Positions 20,080 to 28,656 of a DNA stretch of 51,015 bases are shown in pieces (within the stretch, counting starts at the first letter, position 1; each line of letters opens with the position of its first letter). Both the position numbers and the translations under genes were made by a program. The stretch spans positions 1-51,015 of the forward strand of contig JANZZL010000088.1 of assembly GCA_026419405.1 (NCBI GenBank), in the 5' to 3' direction. The notes below the pieces were generated by a model that was not told the origin of the DNA, did no database searches, and saw only the letters and a program-made list of their open reading frames with translations. The stretch is from Paracoccaceae bacterium. GTDB taxonomy: Bacteria > Pseudomonadota > Alphaproteobacteria > Rhodobacterales > Rhodobacteraceae.

Positions 20080-22884
20080 ATGGACCTCGCCTCCCGGCTG
20101 ACCCGCGTGCCCATCGCCCACGACCCCGAGCGGGGGCGGGAGGCGGCCGGGCTGTTTCCCGGCCTGCCGCCCGAGCTGCGCGAGCTGATCGCCGGGGCGG
20201 CGGGATCGAGCCCCTATCTCGCGGGCCTGATCGCGCGCGAGCGCGACTGGGCCGAGGCGGCGCTGGCCGGTGCGCCGGAGGCTGCGCTCGATGCCGAGCT
20301 TGCCGCCCTCGCCGCGCCCGGCGACGAGGAGGCCGCGGGGCCGGCGCTGCGCCGCGCCAAGCGGCGGGTGGCGCTCATGGCCGCGCTCGCCGACCTTGGC
20401 GGCGCCTGGACGCTGGAGGAGGTCACGGGCGCGCTCACCCGCCTGGCCGATGCCGCCGTCGCCGCGGCGGTTCGGCTGTTCGTGGGCGCCGAACTCAGGC
20501 GCGGGCGGATCCCCGGGCTCGACGAGGGGGCGGTTGCCGATGCCGCCGGCATGGTCGTCTTCGCGATGGGCAAGATGGGGGCCTTCGAGCTCAACTATTC
20601 CTCGGACATCGACCTCATCTGCCTGTTCGACGAGACCCGCTTCGAACCCGCCGAGGCGCACGAGGCGCGCGCGGCCTTCATCCGGGCCACCCGGAAGATG
20701 ACGGCGCTGCTCTCGGACATCACCGCCGAGGGCTACGTGTTCCGCACCGACCTGAGGCTTCGCCCCGATGCCTCGGTGATGCCGGTCTGCCTCGGCATGG
20801 AGGCGGCCGAGCGCTACTACGAGGGCGTCGGGCGCACCTGGGAGCGCGCGGCCTGGATCAAGGGCCGCCCCTGCGCGGGAGACCTCGCGGGCGGGGAGCG
20901 GTTCCTGCGCGTGCTCTCGCCCTTCGTCTGGCGGCGGCACCTCGACTTCGTGGCGATCCAGGATGCGCACGACATGCGGCTGAGGATCCGCGACCACAAG
21001 GGGCTGCACGGGCGCCAGCTCGACGGCCACGACCTCAAGCTCGGGGCCGGCGGGATCCGCGAGATCGAGTTCTTCACCCAGACCCGGCAGCTGATCGCGG
21101 GCGGGCGCGACCCGACGCTGCGCGTGCGCGGCACGGTGGAGTGGCTCGCGCGGCTCGCCGATGCGGGCTGGATCCCGGCGGCGGTGCGCGACGAGCTGAC
21201 GGCGCATTACCGCGCCCACCGGGAGGTGGAGCACCGCCTCCAGATGGTGGCCGACCAGCAGACCCATGCGCTGCCCGCCGCGCCCGCCGACTGGGACCGG
21301 CTGGCGCGCCTGATGGGCGAGGGCGACACCGCGCGGCTGCGCGCGGCCCTGGCCGAGCGGCTCGACCGGGTGGCCGAGCTGACCGAAGGGTTCTTCACAC
21401 CCGAGGCGGCGCGTGAGATGCCCGATCTGCCGCCGGCGATGCGCGCGGTGGTGGACCGCTGGCGCGGCTATCCGGCCCTGCGGTCGGAGCGCGCGCAGGC
21501 GATCTTCCGCCGCCTCGGCCCGCAGCTTCTCGCCCGGCTCCAGAAGGCCGCCAAGCCCGAGGAGGCGCTGATGAGCCTCGACGGCTTCCTTGCCGGTCTG
21601 CCCGCCGGGGTGCAGCTCTTCTCGCTCTTCGAGGCCAATCCGCAGCTGATCGACCTGATCGTTGACATCGCGGCGACGGCGCCGGCGCTCGCGCGCTATC
21701 TCTCGCGCAATGCGGGCGTGCTCGATGCGGTGATCGGCGGGGCGTTCTTCGCCCCCTGGCCCGGTGAGGCCGGGCTTGCCGGGGCGCTCGCGGACCGGCT
21801 CGGCCAGGTGGCCGACTACGAGCGGAAGCTCGACGCCGCGCGGGTCTGGGCGAAGGAATGGCACTTCCGCGTGGGCGTGCACCTGCTGCGCGGCCTGATC
21901 GGGGCCGAGGAGGCGGGCCGGCAGTATGCCGACCTGGCCGGAGCGGTGGTCGCCGCCCTGTTCCCGGCGGTGACGGCCGATTTCGCGGCGAGGCACGGCC
22001 CGCCCCCCGGCCGCGGCGCGGTGGTGCTGGGCATGGGTTCGCTCGGGGCGGGGGCGCTGACGGCGGCCTCGGACCTCGACCTGATCGTGATCTACGACCC
22101 CGCCGGGCAGGAGATGTCGGAGGGCCGGCGGCCGCTTGCCGCGCGCGCCTACTACGCCCGGCTTACCCAGGCGCTGGTCACCGCCCTTGCCGCGCCGATG
22201 GCCGAAGGCAAGCTCTACGACGTGGACATGCGGCTGCGGCCCTCGGGGCGGCAGGGTCCGGTCGCCACCTCGTTCGAGGCGTTCCGCGCCTATCAGTCGG
22301 ACGAGGCCTGGACCTGGGAACACCTGGCGCTGACCCGGGCGCGGGTCGTGGCCGATGCCGGGGCGGAGGCGGCAGCGCTCGGCGCCGAGGTCGAGGCCTT
22401 CCGCCGCGACCTGCTCGCGGCGCGGGGCGAGTCCGTGCGCACGCTGGCCGACGTGGCCGAGATGCGCGCGCGGCTGTTCGCGGCCAAGCCGCAGGACGGG
22501 CCGCTCGACGCCAAGCGCGGCCCGGGCGGCATGACCGACATCGAGCTTCTGGCCGAGGCCGCCGCGCTGATCGCGGGCTCGCCCCGGCGGGCGGTCGCCG
22601 CCCAGCTGGCGGCGGGGGCGGCGGCGGGCCTGCTGACGCGGGCGGAGGCGCAGGGCCTCGCCTCGGGCTACCGGCTGCTGTCGGCGGTCCAGGGGGTGAC
22701 GCGGCTCCTGACCGAGGGGCGGCTCGACCTCGCCGCGGTCGGCGAGGGCGGGCGGGCGGTGCTGTTCCGCGAGACCGGCGCGGCGGGAGAGGAGGATCTC
22801 GTCCGCCGCATCGCCGCGGTGCGGGGCGAGGCGCTCGGGGCGATCGGGCGGGTGCTTGCCGCTGCCGCCCCGGCTGGCCGATAG
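20080..22884 (+). CDS. glnE: Bifunctional glutamine synthetase adenylyltransferase/deadenylase
   Basis: GlnE adds and removes AMP on glutamine synthetase, tuning nitrogen assimilation to cell nitrogen status through PII. The 934-residue product has two nucleotidyltransferase domains: N-terminal FAMGKMGAFELNYSSDIDLI (deadenylylase) and C-terminal VVLGMGSLGAGALTAASDLDLI (adenylyltransferase). Each shows the G-S...D-x-D pattern and is followed by its helical regulatory domain; KRGPGGMTDIELLAE lies in the second. Length matches the family. Start ATG at 20080 follows GGGCAGGGA. Possibly coupled with the small gene downstream. Confidence 0.95.
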   Translation: MDLASRLTRVPIAHDPERGREAAGLFPGLPPELRELIAGAAGSSPYLAGLIARERDWAEAALAGAPEAALDAELAALAAPGDEEAAGPALRRAKRRVALMAALADLGGAWTLEEVTGALTRLADAAVAAAVRLFVGAELRRGRIPGLDEGAVADAAGMVVFAMGKMGAFELNYSSDIDLICLFDETRFEPAEAHEARAAFIRATRKMTALLSDITAEGYVFRTDLRLRPDASVMPVCLGMEAAERYYEGVGRTWERAAWIKGRPCAGDLAGGERFLRVLSPFVWRRHLDFVAIQDAHDMRLRIRDHKGLHGRQLDGHDLKLGAGGIREIEFFTQTRQLIAGGRDPTLRVRGTVEWLARLADAGWIPAAVRDELTAHYRAHREVEHRLQMVADQQTHALPAAPADWDRLARLMGEGDTARLRAALAERLDRVAELTEGFFTPEAAREMPDLPPAMRAVVDRWRGYPALRSERAQAIFRRLGPQLLARLQKAAKPEEALMSLDGFLAGLPAGVQLFSLFEANPQLIDLIVDIAATAPALARYLSRNAGVLDAVIGGAFFAPWPGEAGLAGALADRLGQVADYERKLDAARVWAKEWHFRVGVHLLRGLIGAEEAGRQYADLAGAVVAALFPAVTADFAARHGPPPGRGAVVLGMGSLGAGALTAASDLDLIVIYDPAGQEMSEGRRPLAARAYYARLTQALVTALAAPMAEGKLYDVDMRLRPSGRQGPVATSFEAFRAYQSDEAWTWEHLALTRARVVADAGAEAAALGAEVEAFRRDLLAARGESVRTLADVAEMRARLFAAKPQDGPLDAKRGPGGMTDIELLAEAAALIAGSPRRAVAAQLAAGAAAGLLTRAEAQGLASGYRLLSAVQGVTRLLTEGRLDLAAVGEGGRAVLFRETGAAGEEDLVRRIAAVRGEALGAIGRVLAAAAPAGR

Positions 22885-22910
22885 TGGCGCCCGGGGGAGG
22901 GAGAGGCAGG

Positions 22911-23198
22911 ATGCGGCTGGAGGAAGCAGACCCCAAGGGCCTGATCCGCGAGAGCTACCGGATCGAGGGGATCGGCGCGCCGGAATGCCGGTCGATCTTC
23001 CTCGACTGGGCGCTGTCGCTCGGCCCCGGCACCGACACCCGCCTGGCGCTGCGCCGGGTCATCGCGGAATACGGGCAGGATGCCGACCATCCGATGACCG
23101 CCGTCCTCAAGGCGGGGCTCGACGGCGCGGCCGAGGCCCGGCGCCGGGGCGGCCGCCGCGGGCGGCGGCCGGAACGGGAAGCGCCCGGCGCGGGGTGA
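22911..23198 (+). CDS. Small conserved-looking hypothetical protein
   Basis: A 95-residue soluble protein, MRLEEADPKGLIRESYRIEG..., with helical composition, one Cys in GAPECRSIFLDWAL and a basic Arg/Gly-rich tail. Start ATG at 22911 follows a very strong purine run (GGGGGAGGGAGAGG). It lies 26 bases downstream of glnE on the same strand, so it may be co-transcribed. I believe similar proteins occur in Rhodobacterales, but I know no function. Confidence 0.65.
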   Translation: MRLEEADPKGLIRESYRIEGIGAPECRSIFLDWALSLGPGTDTRLALRRVIAEYGQDADHPMTAVLKAGLDGAAEARRRGGRRGRRPEREAPGAG

Positions 23199-23243
23199 CC
23201 GCGCCGGGCCGGCACCGTCCGGGCGCCTGGGCCCGGGCCGAGG

Positions 23244-24254
23244 TCACTTCCAGCCGGTCTCGGTGAAGATCCGCTCCGCGGCGGCCTGGTTGCGCCCCAG
23301 GGCGGCGAGGTTCAGCTCGTCGGCCCGGAAGGCGCCGAGCGAGGTGACCGCCTCGGTCGCGGCCAGCCCCGGCACCGCGGGATACTCGTTGTTCTGCCCG
23401 GCGAAATATTCCTGCGCCGAGTCCGAGGTGAGGTATTCGAGGAACTTCACCGCGTTGTCGCGGTTCGGCGCATGCGCCGCGACCGCGGCGGCCGAGACGT
23501 TGACATGAGTTCCGGTCGTCTCCTGGTTGGGGAAGACGATCCCGATCTGGTCGGTCGAGCCGGTCAGCCCGTCGACCTGCGAGGCGATGGCGCGGGCGAG
23601 GTAGTAGGTGTTTGCCACGGCGATGTCGCACTGGCCCGAGACGATGGCCTTGAGCTGGTCGGTATCGCCGCCCTCGGGCTCGCGGGCGAGGTTGGCCTTC
23701 ACGCCTTCGGCCCAGGCGCGGGCCGCCTCCTCGCCCTCGTGCTCGATGATCGAGGCCAGCAGCGAGAGGTTGTAGATGTTGAAGCCCGACCGGATGCAGA
23801 CCTTGCCCTTGTAGGCCGGGTCGGCGAGGTCGGCGTAGGTCTGCGGCGGGTTCTCGACCCGGTCCTTGGCGTAGAAGATCACCCGTGCACGGGTGGAGAT
23901 GCCGAACCAGAGGTTGTCGGGGTGCCGGAGCGCCTCGGGGATGCGCTCCTCGAGGACGGCCGACTCGACCGGCTGGAGCAGGCCCTTCTGTTCGGCGCGC
24001 CACATCCGGCCGGCGTCCACCGTGATGAACACGTCGGCGGGGCTGTTGGCGCCCTCGGCCTCGAGCCGCGCGATCAGCTCGTCGGCCTCGGCCTCGATCC
24101 GGTTCACCTTGATGCCGGTGGCTTCGGTGAAGGCGTTGTAGAGCTGGTCGTCGGTGTCGTAGTGGCGCGAGGAATAGACGTTGAGCTCGCCTTCGGCCTG
24201 GGCGGCGCCGCCGATGGCGACAAGCACCGCCAGGGCGGGAAGCAGACGTTTCAT
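23244..24254 (-). CDS. Periplasmic iron-binding protein (FutA/FbpA type)
   Basis: Extracellular solute-binding protein for Fe(III) uptake, 336 residues with a signal peptide cut after AQA (residue 20). The mature protein begins [12 protein letters not shown], and NTYYLAR (Y217, Y218) supplies the tandem tyrosines that coordinate iron in FbpA/FutA. The ATG at 24254 is chosen because AAGGGGAA lies just upstream and the signal peptide follows at once. The matching permease and ATPase genes are absent here, so it is an orphan. Downstream of the LysR gene on the same strand but with its own probable promoter. Confidence 0.9.
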   Translation of the reverse strand: MKRLLPALAVLVAIGGAAQAEGELNVYSSRHYDTDDQLYNAFTEATGIKVNRIEAEADELIARLEAEGANSPADVFITVDAGRMWRAEQKGLLQPVESAVLEERIPEALRHPDNLWFGISTRARVIFYAKDRVENPPQTYADLADPAYKGKVCIRSGFNIYNLSLLASIIEHEGEEAARAWAEGVKANLAREPEGGDTDQLKAIVSGQCDIAVANTYYLARAIASQVDGLTGSTDQIGIVFPNQETTGTHVNVSAAAVAAHAPNRDNAVKFLEYLTSDSAQEYFAGQNNEYPAVPGLAATEAVTSLGAFRADELNLAALGRNQAAAERIFTETGWK

Positions 24255-24297
24255 GGTGGGTTCCCCTTTTTCCGAGTTTTTTCGTCGGGTGTCCTGT

Positions 24298-24349
24298 CGA
24301 TACCCGTTCGGGGTGAGGGGCGTCAAGGATTACCGACCTTAATTGTCGG
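24298..24349 (-). promoter_or_regulatory. Promoter and inverted repeat upstream of the iron-binding protein
   Basis: On the minus strand TTGACG (24326-24321), 17 bases, then GTATCG (24303-24298) form a promoter. Just upstream an inverted repeat CCGAC-N7-GTCGG (24333-24349) sits in a short AT-rich patch. The position suits an activator or an iron-responsive regulator. It does not match the Irr or iron-rhodo-box consensus that I know. Confidence 0.5.
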
Positions 24350-24353
24350 AAAA

Positions 24354-25223
24354 TCACGTGCCGCCCGCCTCCCGCCCCCGCTCGCCCATGTGGCGCCGGG
24401 CCAGCGCGAGCAGCCGGCGGTGCAGCGCCGAGGCGCGGTTGCGGACGTGGAGGAGGGCATAGACGGGCTGGTCGATCGGCTCGGCGTCGGCCACCGGCCG
24501 GGCCACGCCGGCGGCGGCGAGCGCCTCGGCCGTGGCCGCAAGCACATAGCCGGAGCCGCCGAGCGCGGCGATGAGCCCCGCCACGCCGGCATCGACGCCC
24601 GAGCCCACCGGCGCGCGGTCGAGCCGGGGGTGGAGCGCGCGGTGCGCAGCGTCGAAGGCGGGCGCATAGCTTGCCCGGATCGTCCGCGCCGGATCCACCT
24701 CGGCCAGGCGCGCGGCGTGGGTCGAGACCATCACGTAGCGCGTCCGCCCCAGCGGTTCGGCCGAAAGGTCGGGGTCGGGGCGCGGCGTGTAGGCCACGGC
24801 GAGGTCGAGCGCGCCGGAGAGCACGTCGGCGGCCATCTGCCCGGAATAGTCGAGTTCCACGTAGAGGTCGCTGCGCGGCAGCGCGGCCCGCACCGCCGCC
24901 ACGAATCCCGGCAGCCCGGCGGCGAGGTCGTGCTGGAGCCCGAGCCGGATCAGCCCCTCGCGCTCGCCCGCCCGCGACACCGCCCGCCGCGCCTCGGCCC
25001 AGGCGTGGCGCAGGGTGCGGGCGTGGGCCTCGAACCGGGCGCCGGCGGCGGTGGGCACCGTTCCGGCGCGGGACCGTGCGAAGAGCCGCTCGCCGAGCGC
25101 GGTCTCGAGCGCGCGGATCCGGGCCGAGACGGTCGATTGCGACAGCCCCATCCGCTCGGCCGTGCGGTTGAAGCTGCGGGTCTCGGCGAGGTCGAGGAAG
25201 GTGTCGAGAAGCTCCGGCGTCAT
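24354..25223 (-). CDS. LysR-family transcriptional regulator
   Basis: DNA-binding regulator of 289 residues. The N-terminal winged helix-turn-helix is classical (SFNRTAERMGLSQSTVSARIRALETALGERLF), followed by a periplasmic-binding-protein-like effector domain (GLIRLGLQHDLAAGLPGF onwards). Divergent from the demethylase/methyltransferase operon with a 104-base intergenic region carrying LysR-type motifs. By the usual logic of this family it probably represses itself and activates that operon in response to a pathway substrate. The iron-binding protein gene downstream appears to have its own promoter. Confidence 0.92.
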   Translation of the reverse strand: MTPELLDTFLDLAETRSFNRTAERMGLSQSTVSARIRALETALGERLFARSRAGTVPTAAGARFEAHARTLRHAWAEARRAVSRAGEREGLIRLGLQHDLAAGLPGFVAAVRAALPRSDLYVELDYSGQMAADVLSGALDLAVAYTPRPDPDLSAEPLGRTRYVMVSTHAARLAEVDPARTIRASYAPAFDAAHRALHPRLDRAPVGSGVDAGVAGLIAALGGSGYVLAATAEALAAAGVARPVADAEPIDQPVYALLHVRNRASALHRRLLALARRHMGERGREAGGT

Positions 25224-25235
25224 GCCGCCACTCTA

Positions 25236-25278
25236 ATCGGAAAACCCGATCAATAAAGCCGTCGGACACCGATTGATC
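25236..25278. promoter_or_regulatory. LysR-type operator region
   Basis: ATCGG-AAAAC-CCGAT (25236-25250) is a perfect inverted repeat with the T-N11-A core of LysR recognition sites. It overlaps a wider inverted repeat GATCAAT (25248-25254) to ATTGATC (25272-25278). Both lie between the divergent LysR gene and the flavoprotein operon, where a recognition site and an activation site are expected. A possible operon -35 (TTGATC, 25274-25279) touches the second arm. Confidence 0.6.
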
Positions 25279-25327
25279 GCCGCCGGAGGCCGGCGCAAAT
25301 TCCTGCGGAGGAAGGGGAGGGTCGGGC

Positions 25328-27766
25328 ATGGGCGATCTGCCGTCGCAGGCGCGCGTGGTGGTGATCGGCGGCGGCGTGGTGGGCGCCTCCTGCCTCTATC
25401 ACCTGGCGCGGGCCGGCTGGACCGACGCGCTGCTGCTGGAGCGCAACGAGCTGACCGCCGGCTCGACCTGGCATGCCGCCGGCAACGTGCCCACCTTCTC
25501 GGCCTCCTGGTCGCTGATGAACATGCAGCGCTACTCCGCCGCGCTCTACCGCGGGCTGGCCGAGGCGGTCGGCTACCCGATGAACTACCATGTCACCGGC
25601 TCGCTCCGGCTCGGGCACACGCGCGAGCGGCGGATGGAATTCGCCCGCGTGGTGCAGATGGCCCGCCACCAGGGGATGGACTACGAGCTGCTCGATCCCG
25701 GCGACCTGCGCGGCCGCTACCCCTTCCTCGAGACGCACGACCTCTCGGGCGCGCTGTGGGATCCGGCCGACGGCGACATCGACCCCGCCCAGCTCACGCA
25801 GGCGCTGGCCAAGGGCGCGCGCGACCTCGGCGCGCGCATCCTGCGCTTCTGTCCCGTGACCGGCGTGCGCCGCGACCGGGGCGACTGGGTGCTCGCGACG
25901 CCGAAGGGCGAGGTGCGCTGCGAGAAGGTCGTCAACGCCGCCGGCTACCACGCCGCCGAGGTCGGGCGGCTGTTCGGCCGCCGTGTGCCGATGGTGGCGA
26001 TGAGCCACCAGTACCTGATCTTCGACACGATCCCCGAGCTCGAGGACTGGAGCCGCGGGGCAGGGCGCAAGCTGCCGCTGCTGCGCGATGTCGATGCCTC
26101 CTACTACCTGCGTCAGGAGAAGTTCGGCATGAACCTCGGCCCCTACGAGCGGGCCTGCCGCGCGCACTGGGTCACGCCCGACGACCCGATGCCCGAGGAC
26201 TTCTCGTTCCAGCTCTTCCCCGACGATCTCGACCGGCTCGAGCCCTACATCGCCGATGCCATGGCGCGCGTGCCGATCCTGACCCGGGCGCGGCTCCAGA
26301 AGGTGATCAACGGCCCGATCCCCTACACGCCGGACGGCAACCCCCTGATCGGCCCGATGCCCGGCGTGCCCGATGCCTTCGAGGCCTGCGTCTTCACCTT
26401 CGGCATCTGCCAGGCGGGGGGCGCGGGGAAGGTGCTCGCCGAATGGGTGACCGAGGGCGCGCCGGAATGGGACATGTGGTCCTGCGACCCGCGCCGCTTC
26501 GGCGGCTGGGAGACGCCGGAGTGGTGCCGCGCCAAGGCGATCGAGGTCTACGGCCACGAATACGCGATCCACTTCCCGACCCATGCCTGGCCGGCGGGCC
26601 GCCCGGCGCGGACCAGCCCGGTCCACGACCGGGTGGCGGCGCTCGGCGCGCAGTTCGGGGTGTGGAACGGCTGGGAGCGGGCGATGTGGTATGCCCGGCC
26701 GGGCGACGACACCTCGGAGGAGGCGCAGCGCACCTGGGACCGGCACGGGCCCTGGTGGGACGCGGTGCACGAGGAATGCCTCGCCGTGCGCGACCATGCC
26801 GGCATCCTCGACCTGCCGGGCTTCGCGCGCTTCCGCCTCTCGGGGCCGGGCGCGGCCGGCTGGCTCGCGGCGCAGATCACCGGGCGGGTGCCGGCCGAAG
26901 GGCGGGTGGGTCTGGGCTACTTCGCCGACGACCGGGGCCGCACCGTCACCGAGATGTCGCTGGCCCGCACCGGCCCCGACGAGATCGTGCTGATCACCGC
27001 GGCCACGGCGCAGCTGCACGACCGGGAGTGGCTCGCGCGCCACCTCGCGCCGGGGCTCGGGCTTGCCGACGAGACCGAGGACTGGTCGTGCCAGATCCTG
27101 ACCGGCCCGGCCTCGCGCGCGATCCTCGCCGAACTGGCCGAGGCTGATCTCGCGCGGCCCTGGCTCAGCCACCAGCAGGCCCGCATCGCGGGCCGGTCGG
27201 TCTGGCTGGTGCGCGTCAGCTTCGCCGGCGAACTGGGCTGGGAGATCCACAGCCGCCGCGCCGAGACGCCCGCGGTCTACGATGCGCTGCTCGATGCGGG
27301 CGAGCGCCACGGGCTCAGGCCCTTCGGCATGATGGCGCTCGACAGCCTGCGGATCGAGAAGGGCTACCGCGCCTGGAAGGGCGACCTCTCGACCGACTAC
27401 TCGATCCTGGAGGCCGGGCTCGAGCGCTTCGTCGACTGGGCCAAGCCCGACTTCCGCGGCAAGGCCGCGCTCCTGGCCGAGCGGCAGCGCGGCGTGACGC
27501 GGCGCTTCGTCAGCCTCACCGTCGAGGGCAATGCGCAGGATGCGCCCTACATGGCCTCGCTGCGCCACGCGGGCGCGATCGTCGGCGAGGTGACCTCGGG
27601 CGGCTGGGGCCACCGCGTCGGGGCCTCGATCGCGCTCGGCACCGTGCGGGCGGACCTGGCCGCACCGGGAACGCGGCTCGAGGTCGGCATCTTCGGCAAC
27701 TGGTTCCCGGCCGTGGTCCACGACGGCCCGCACTACGACCCGGCCAACGCGAGGCTCCGGGCATGA
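25328..27766 (+). CDS. FAD-dependent demethylase with GcvT domain (dimethylglycine/sarcosine dehydrogenase family), copy 1
   Basis: A protein of 812 residues in two parts. The N-terminal FAD-dependent amine oxidoreductase has a Rossmann GGGVVGASCLYHL motif (about 14-26) and STWHAAGN, whose H49 is where dimethylglycine dehydrogenase attaches FAD covalently. The C-terminal GcvT-like domain (about 430-812) binds tetrahydrofolate and captures the released one-carbon unit. It probably oxidatively demethylates a methylated amine to its lower homologue plus 5,10-methylene-THF. First gene of a coupled operon: its stop overlaps the next start (ATGA). About 35 % similar in pattern to the second copy at 28653, with different active-site surroundings (GNVPTFSAS against GLIGQLRAT), so the substrates probably differ. 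Confidence 0.88.
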   Translation: MGDLPSQARVVVIGGGVVGASCLYHLARAGWTDALLLERNELTAGSTWHAAGNVPTFSASWSLMNMQRYSAALYRGLAEAVGYPMNYHVTGSLRLGHTRERRMEFARVVQMARHQGMDYELLDPGDLRGRYPFLETHDLSGALWDPADGDIDPAQLTQALAKGARDLGARILRFCPVTGVRRDRGDWVLATPKGEVRCEKVVNAAGYHAAEVGRLFGRRVPMVAMSHQYLIFDTIPELEDWSRGAGRKLPLLRDVDASYYLRQEKFGMNLGPYERACRAHWVTPDDPMPEDFSFQLFPDDLDRLEPYIADAMARVPILTRARLQKVINGPIPYTPDGNPLIGPMPGVPDAFEACVFTFGICQAGGAGKVLAEWVTEGAPEWDMWSCDPRRFGGWETPEWCRAKAIEVYGHEYAIHFPTHAWPAGRPARTSPVHDRVAALGAQFGVWNGWERAMWYARPGDDTSEEAQRTWDRHGPWWDAVHEECLAVRDHAGILDLPGFARFRLSGPGAAGWLAAQITGRVPAEGRVGLGYFADDRGRTVTEMSLARTGPDEIVLITAATAQLHDREWLARHLAPGLGLADETEDWSCQILTGPASRAILAELAEADLARPWLSHQQARIAGRSVWLVRVSFAGELGWEIHSRRAETPAVYDALLDAGERHGLRPFGMMALDSLRIEKGYRAWKGDLSTDYSILEAGLERFVDWAKPDFRGKAALLAERQRGVTRRFVSLTVEGNAQDAPYMASLRHAGAIVGEVTSGGWGHRVGASIALGTVRADLAAPGTRLEVGIFGNWFPAVVHDGPHYDPANARLRA

Positions 27767-28656
27767 GCACGGTCACGCTTCTCGACGGCGGCATGGGGCA
27801 GGAGCTTGTCCGGCGCTCGGGCGATCCGCCGACGCCGCTGTGGTCCACCAAGGTGATGATGGACCATCCGGGGCTGGTCCGGGCCGTCCATGCCGACTAC
27901 TTCGCCGCCGGCGCGACCATCGCCACCACCAACACCTATGCCGTGCACCGCGACCGGCTGGCGCGCGCCGGGATCGAGGACCGCTTCGAGGCGCTGCTGC
28001 GGCAGGCCGTCTCCGAGGCGCGGGCGGCGCGCGAGGCGCACGGCACGGGATGCATCGCGGGCTCGATCGGCCCCCTGGTGGCGAGCTACCGGCCCGAGAC
28101 GCACCCGCCGAAGCCCGAGGCCGTGGCGCGCTACGCCGAGGTGGCGCGGCTCATCGGCCCGGGGGTGGACCTGATCCTCTGCGAGACGGTCGCCTCGCTG
28201 GCCCATGCCGATGCCGTGCTCGAGGGCGCGGCGGCGGCCGGGCGGCCGGTCTGGCTTTCGGTCACGGTCGATGACGAGGACGGATCGCGCCTGCGCTCGG
28301 GCGAGCCGGTGGCCGAGCTGCCGGGGCTTGCCGCGGGCCGGGCGCAGGCGCTGCTCGCCAACTGCTCGGCGCCCGAGGCGATGGCGGCGGCGCTCGATGC
28401 GCTGCTGCCTGCGGGCCTGCCCTGCGGCGCCTATGCCAACGGCTTCCGGGAGATCACCAAGGCCTTCCTGAAGGACAGCCCCACGGTGGATGCGCTTCAG
28501 GCGCGGCCCGAGATGACCCCCGCGCTCTACGCCGACTTCGCGCTCGGCTGGGTCGCGCAGGGCGCGGCCATCGTCGGCGGCTGCTGCGAGACCACGCCCG
28601 CCCACATCGCCGAGCTTGCCCGGCGCCTCAACGCAGAAGGACACCGAATCGCATGA
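27763..28656 (+). CDS. Homocysteine S-methyltransferase family protein
   Basis: Zinc-dependent methyltransferase of 297 residues with a (beta/alpha)8 barrel. It begins LLDGGMGQEL, and the three zinc-binding cysteines are C201 (LANCSAP), C274 and C275 (GGCCETTPAHI), the pattern of betaine- and S-methylmethionine-homocysteine methyltransferases. It would move a methyl group from a sulfonium or betaine donor to homocysteine, giving methionine. Coupled to both neighbours by four-base overlaps (ATGA), so it belongs to the same pathway. The donor is unknown; the neighbouring demethylases suggest glycine betaine or a similar compound. Confidence 0.88.
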   Translation: MSTVTLLDGGMGQELVRRSGDPPTPLWSTKVMMDHPGLVRAVHADYFAAGATIATTNTYAVHRDRLARAGIEDRFEALLRQAVSEARAAREAHGTGCIAGSIGPLVASYRPETHPPKPEAVARYAEVARLIGPGVDLILCETVASLAHADAVLEGAAAAGRPVWLSVTVDDEDGSRLRSGEPVAELPGLAAGRAQALLANCSAPEAMAAALDALLPAGLPCGAYANGFREITKAFLKDSPTVDALQARPEMTPALYADFALGWVAQGAAIVGGCCETTPAHIAELARRLNAEGHRIA

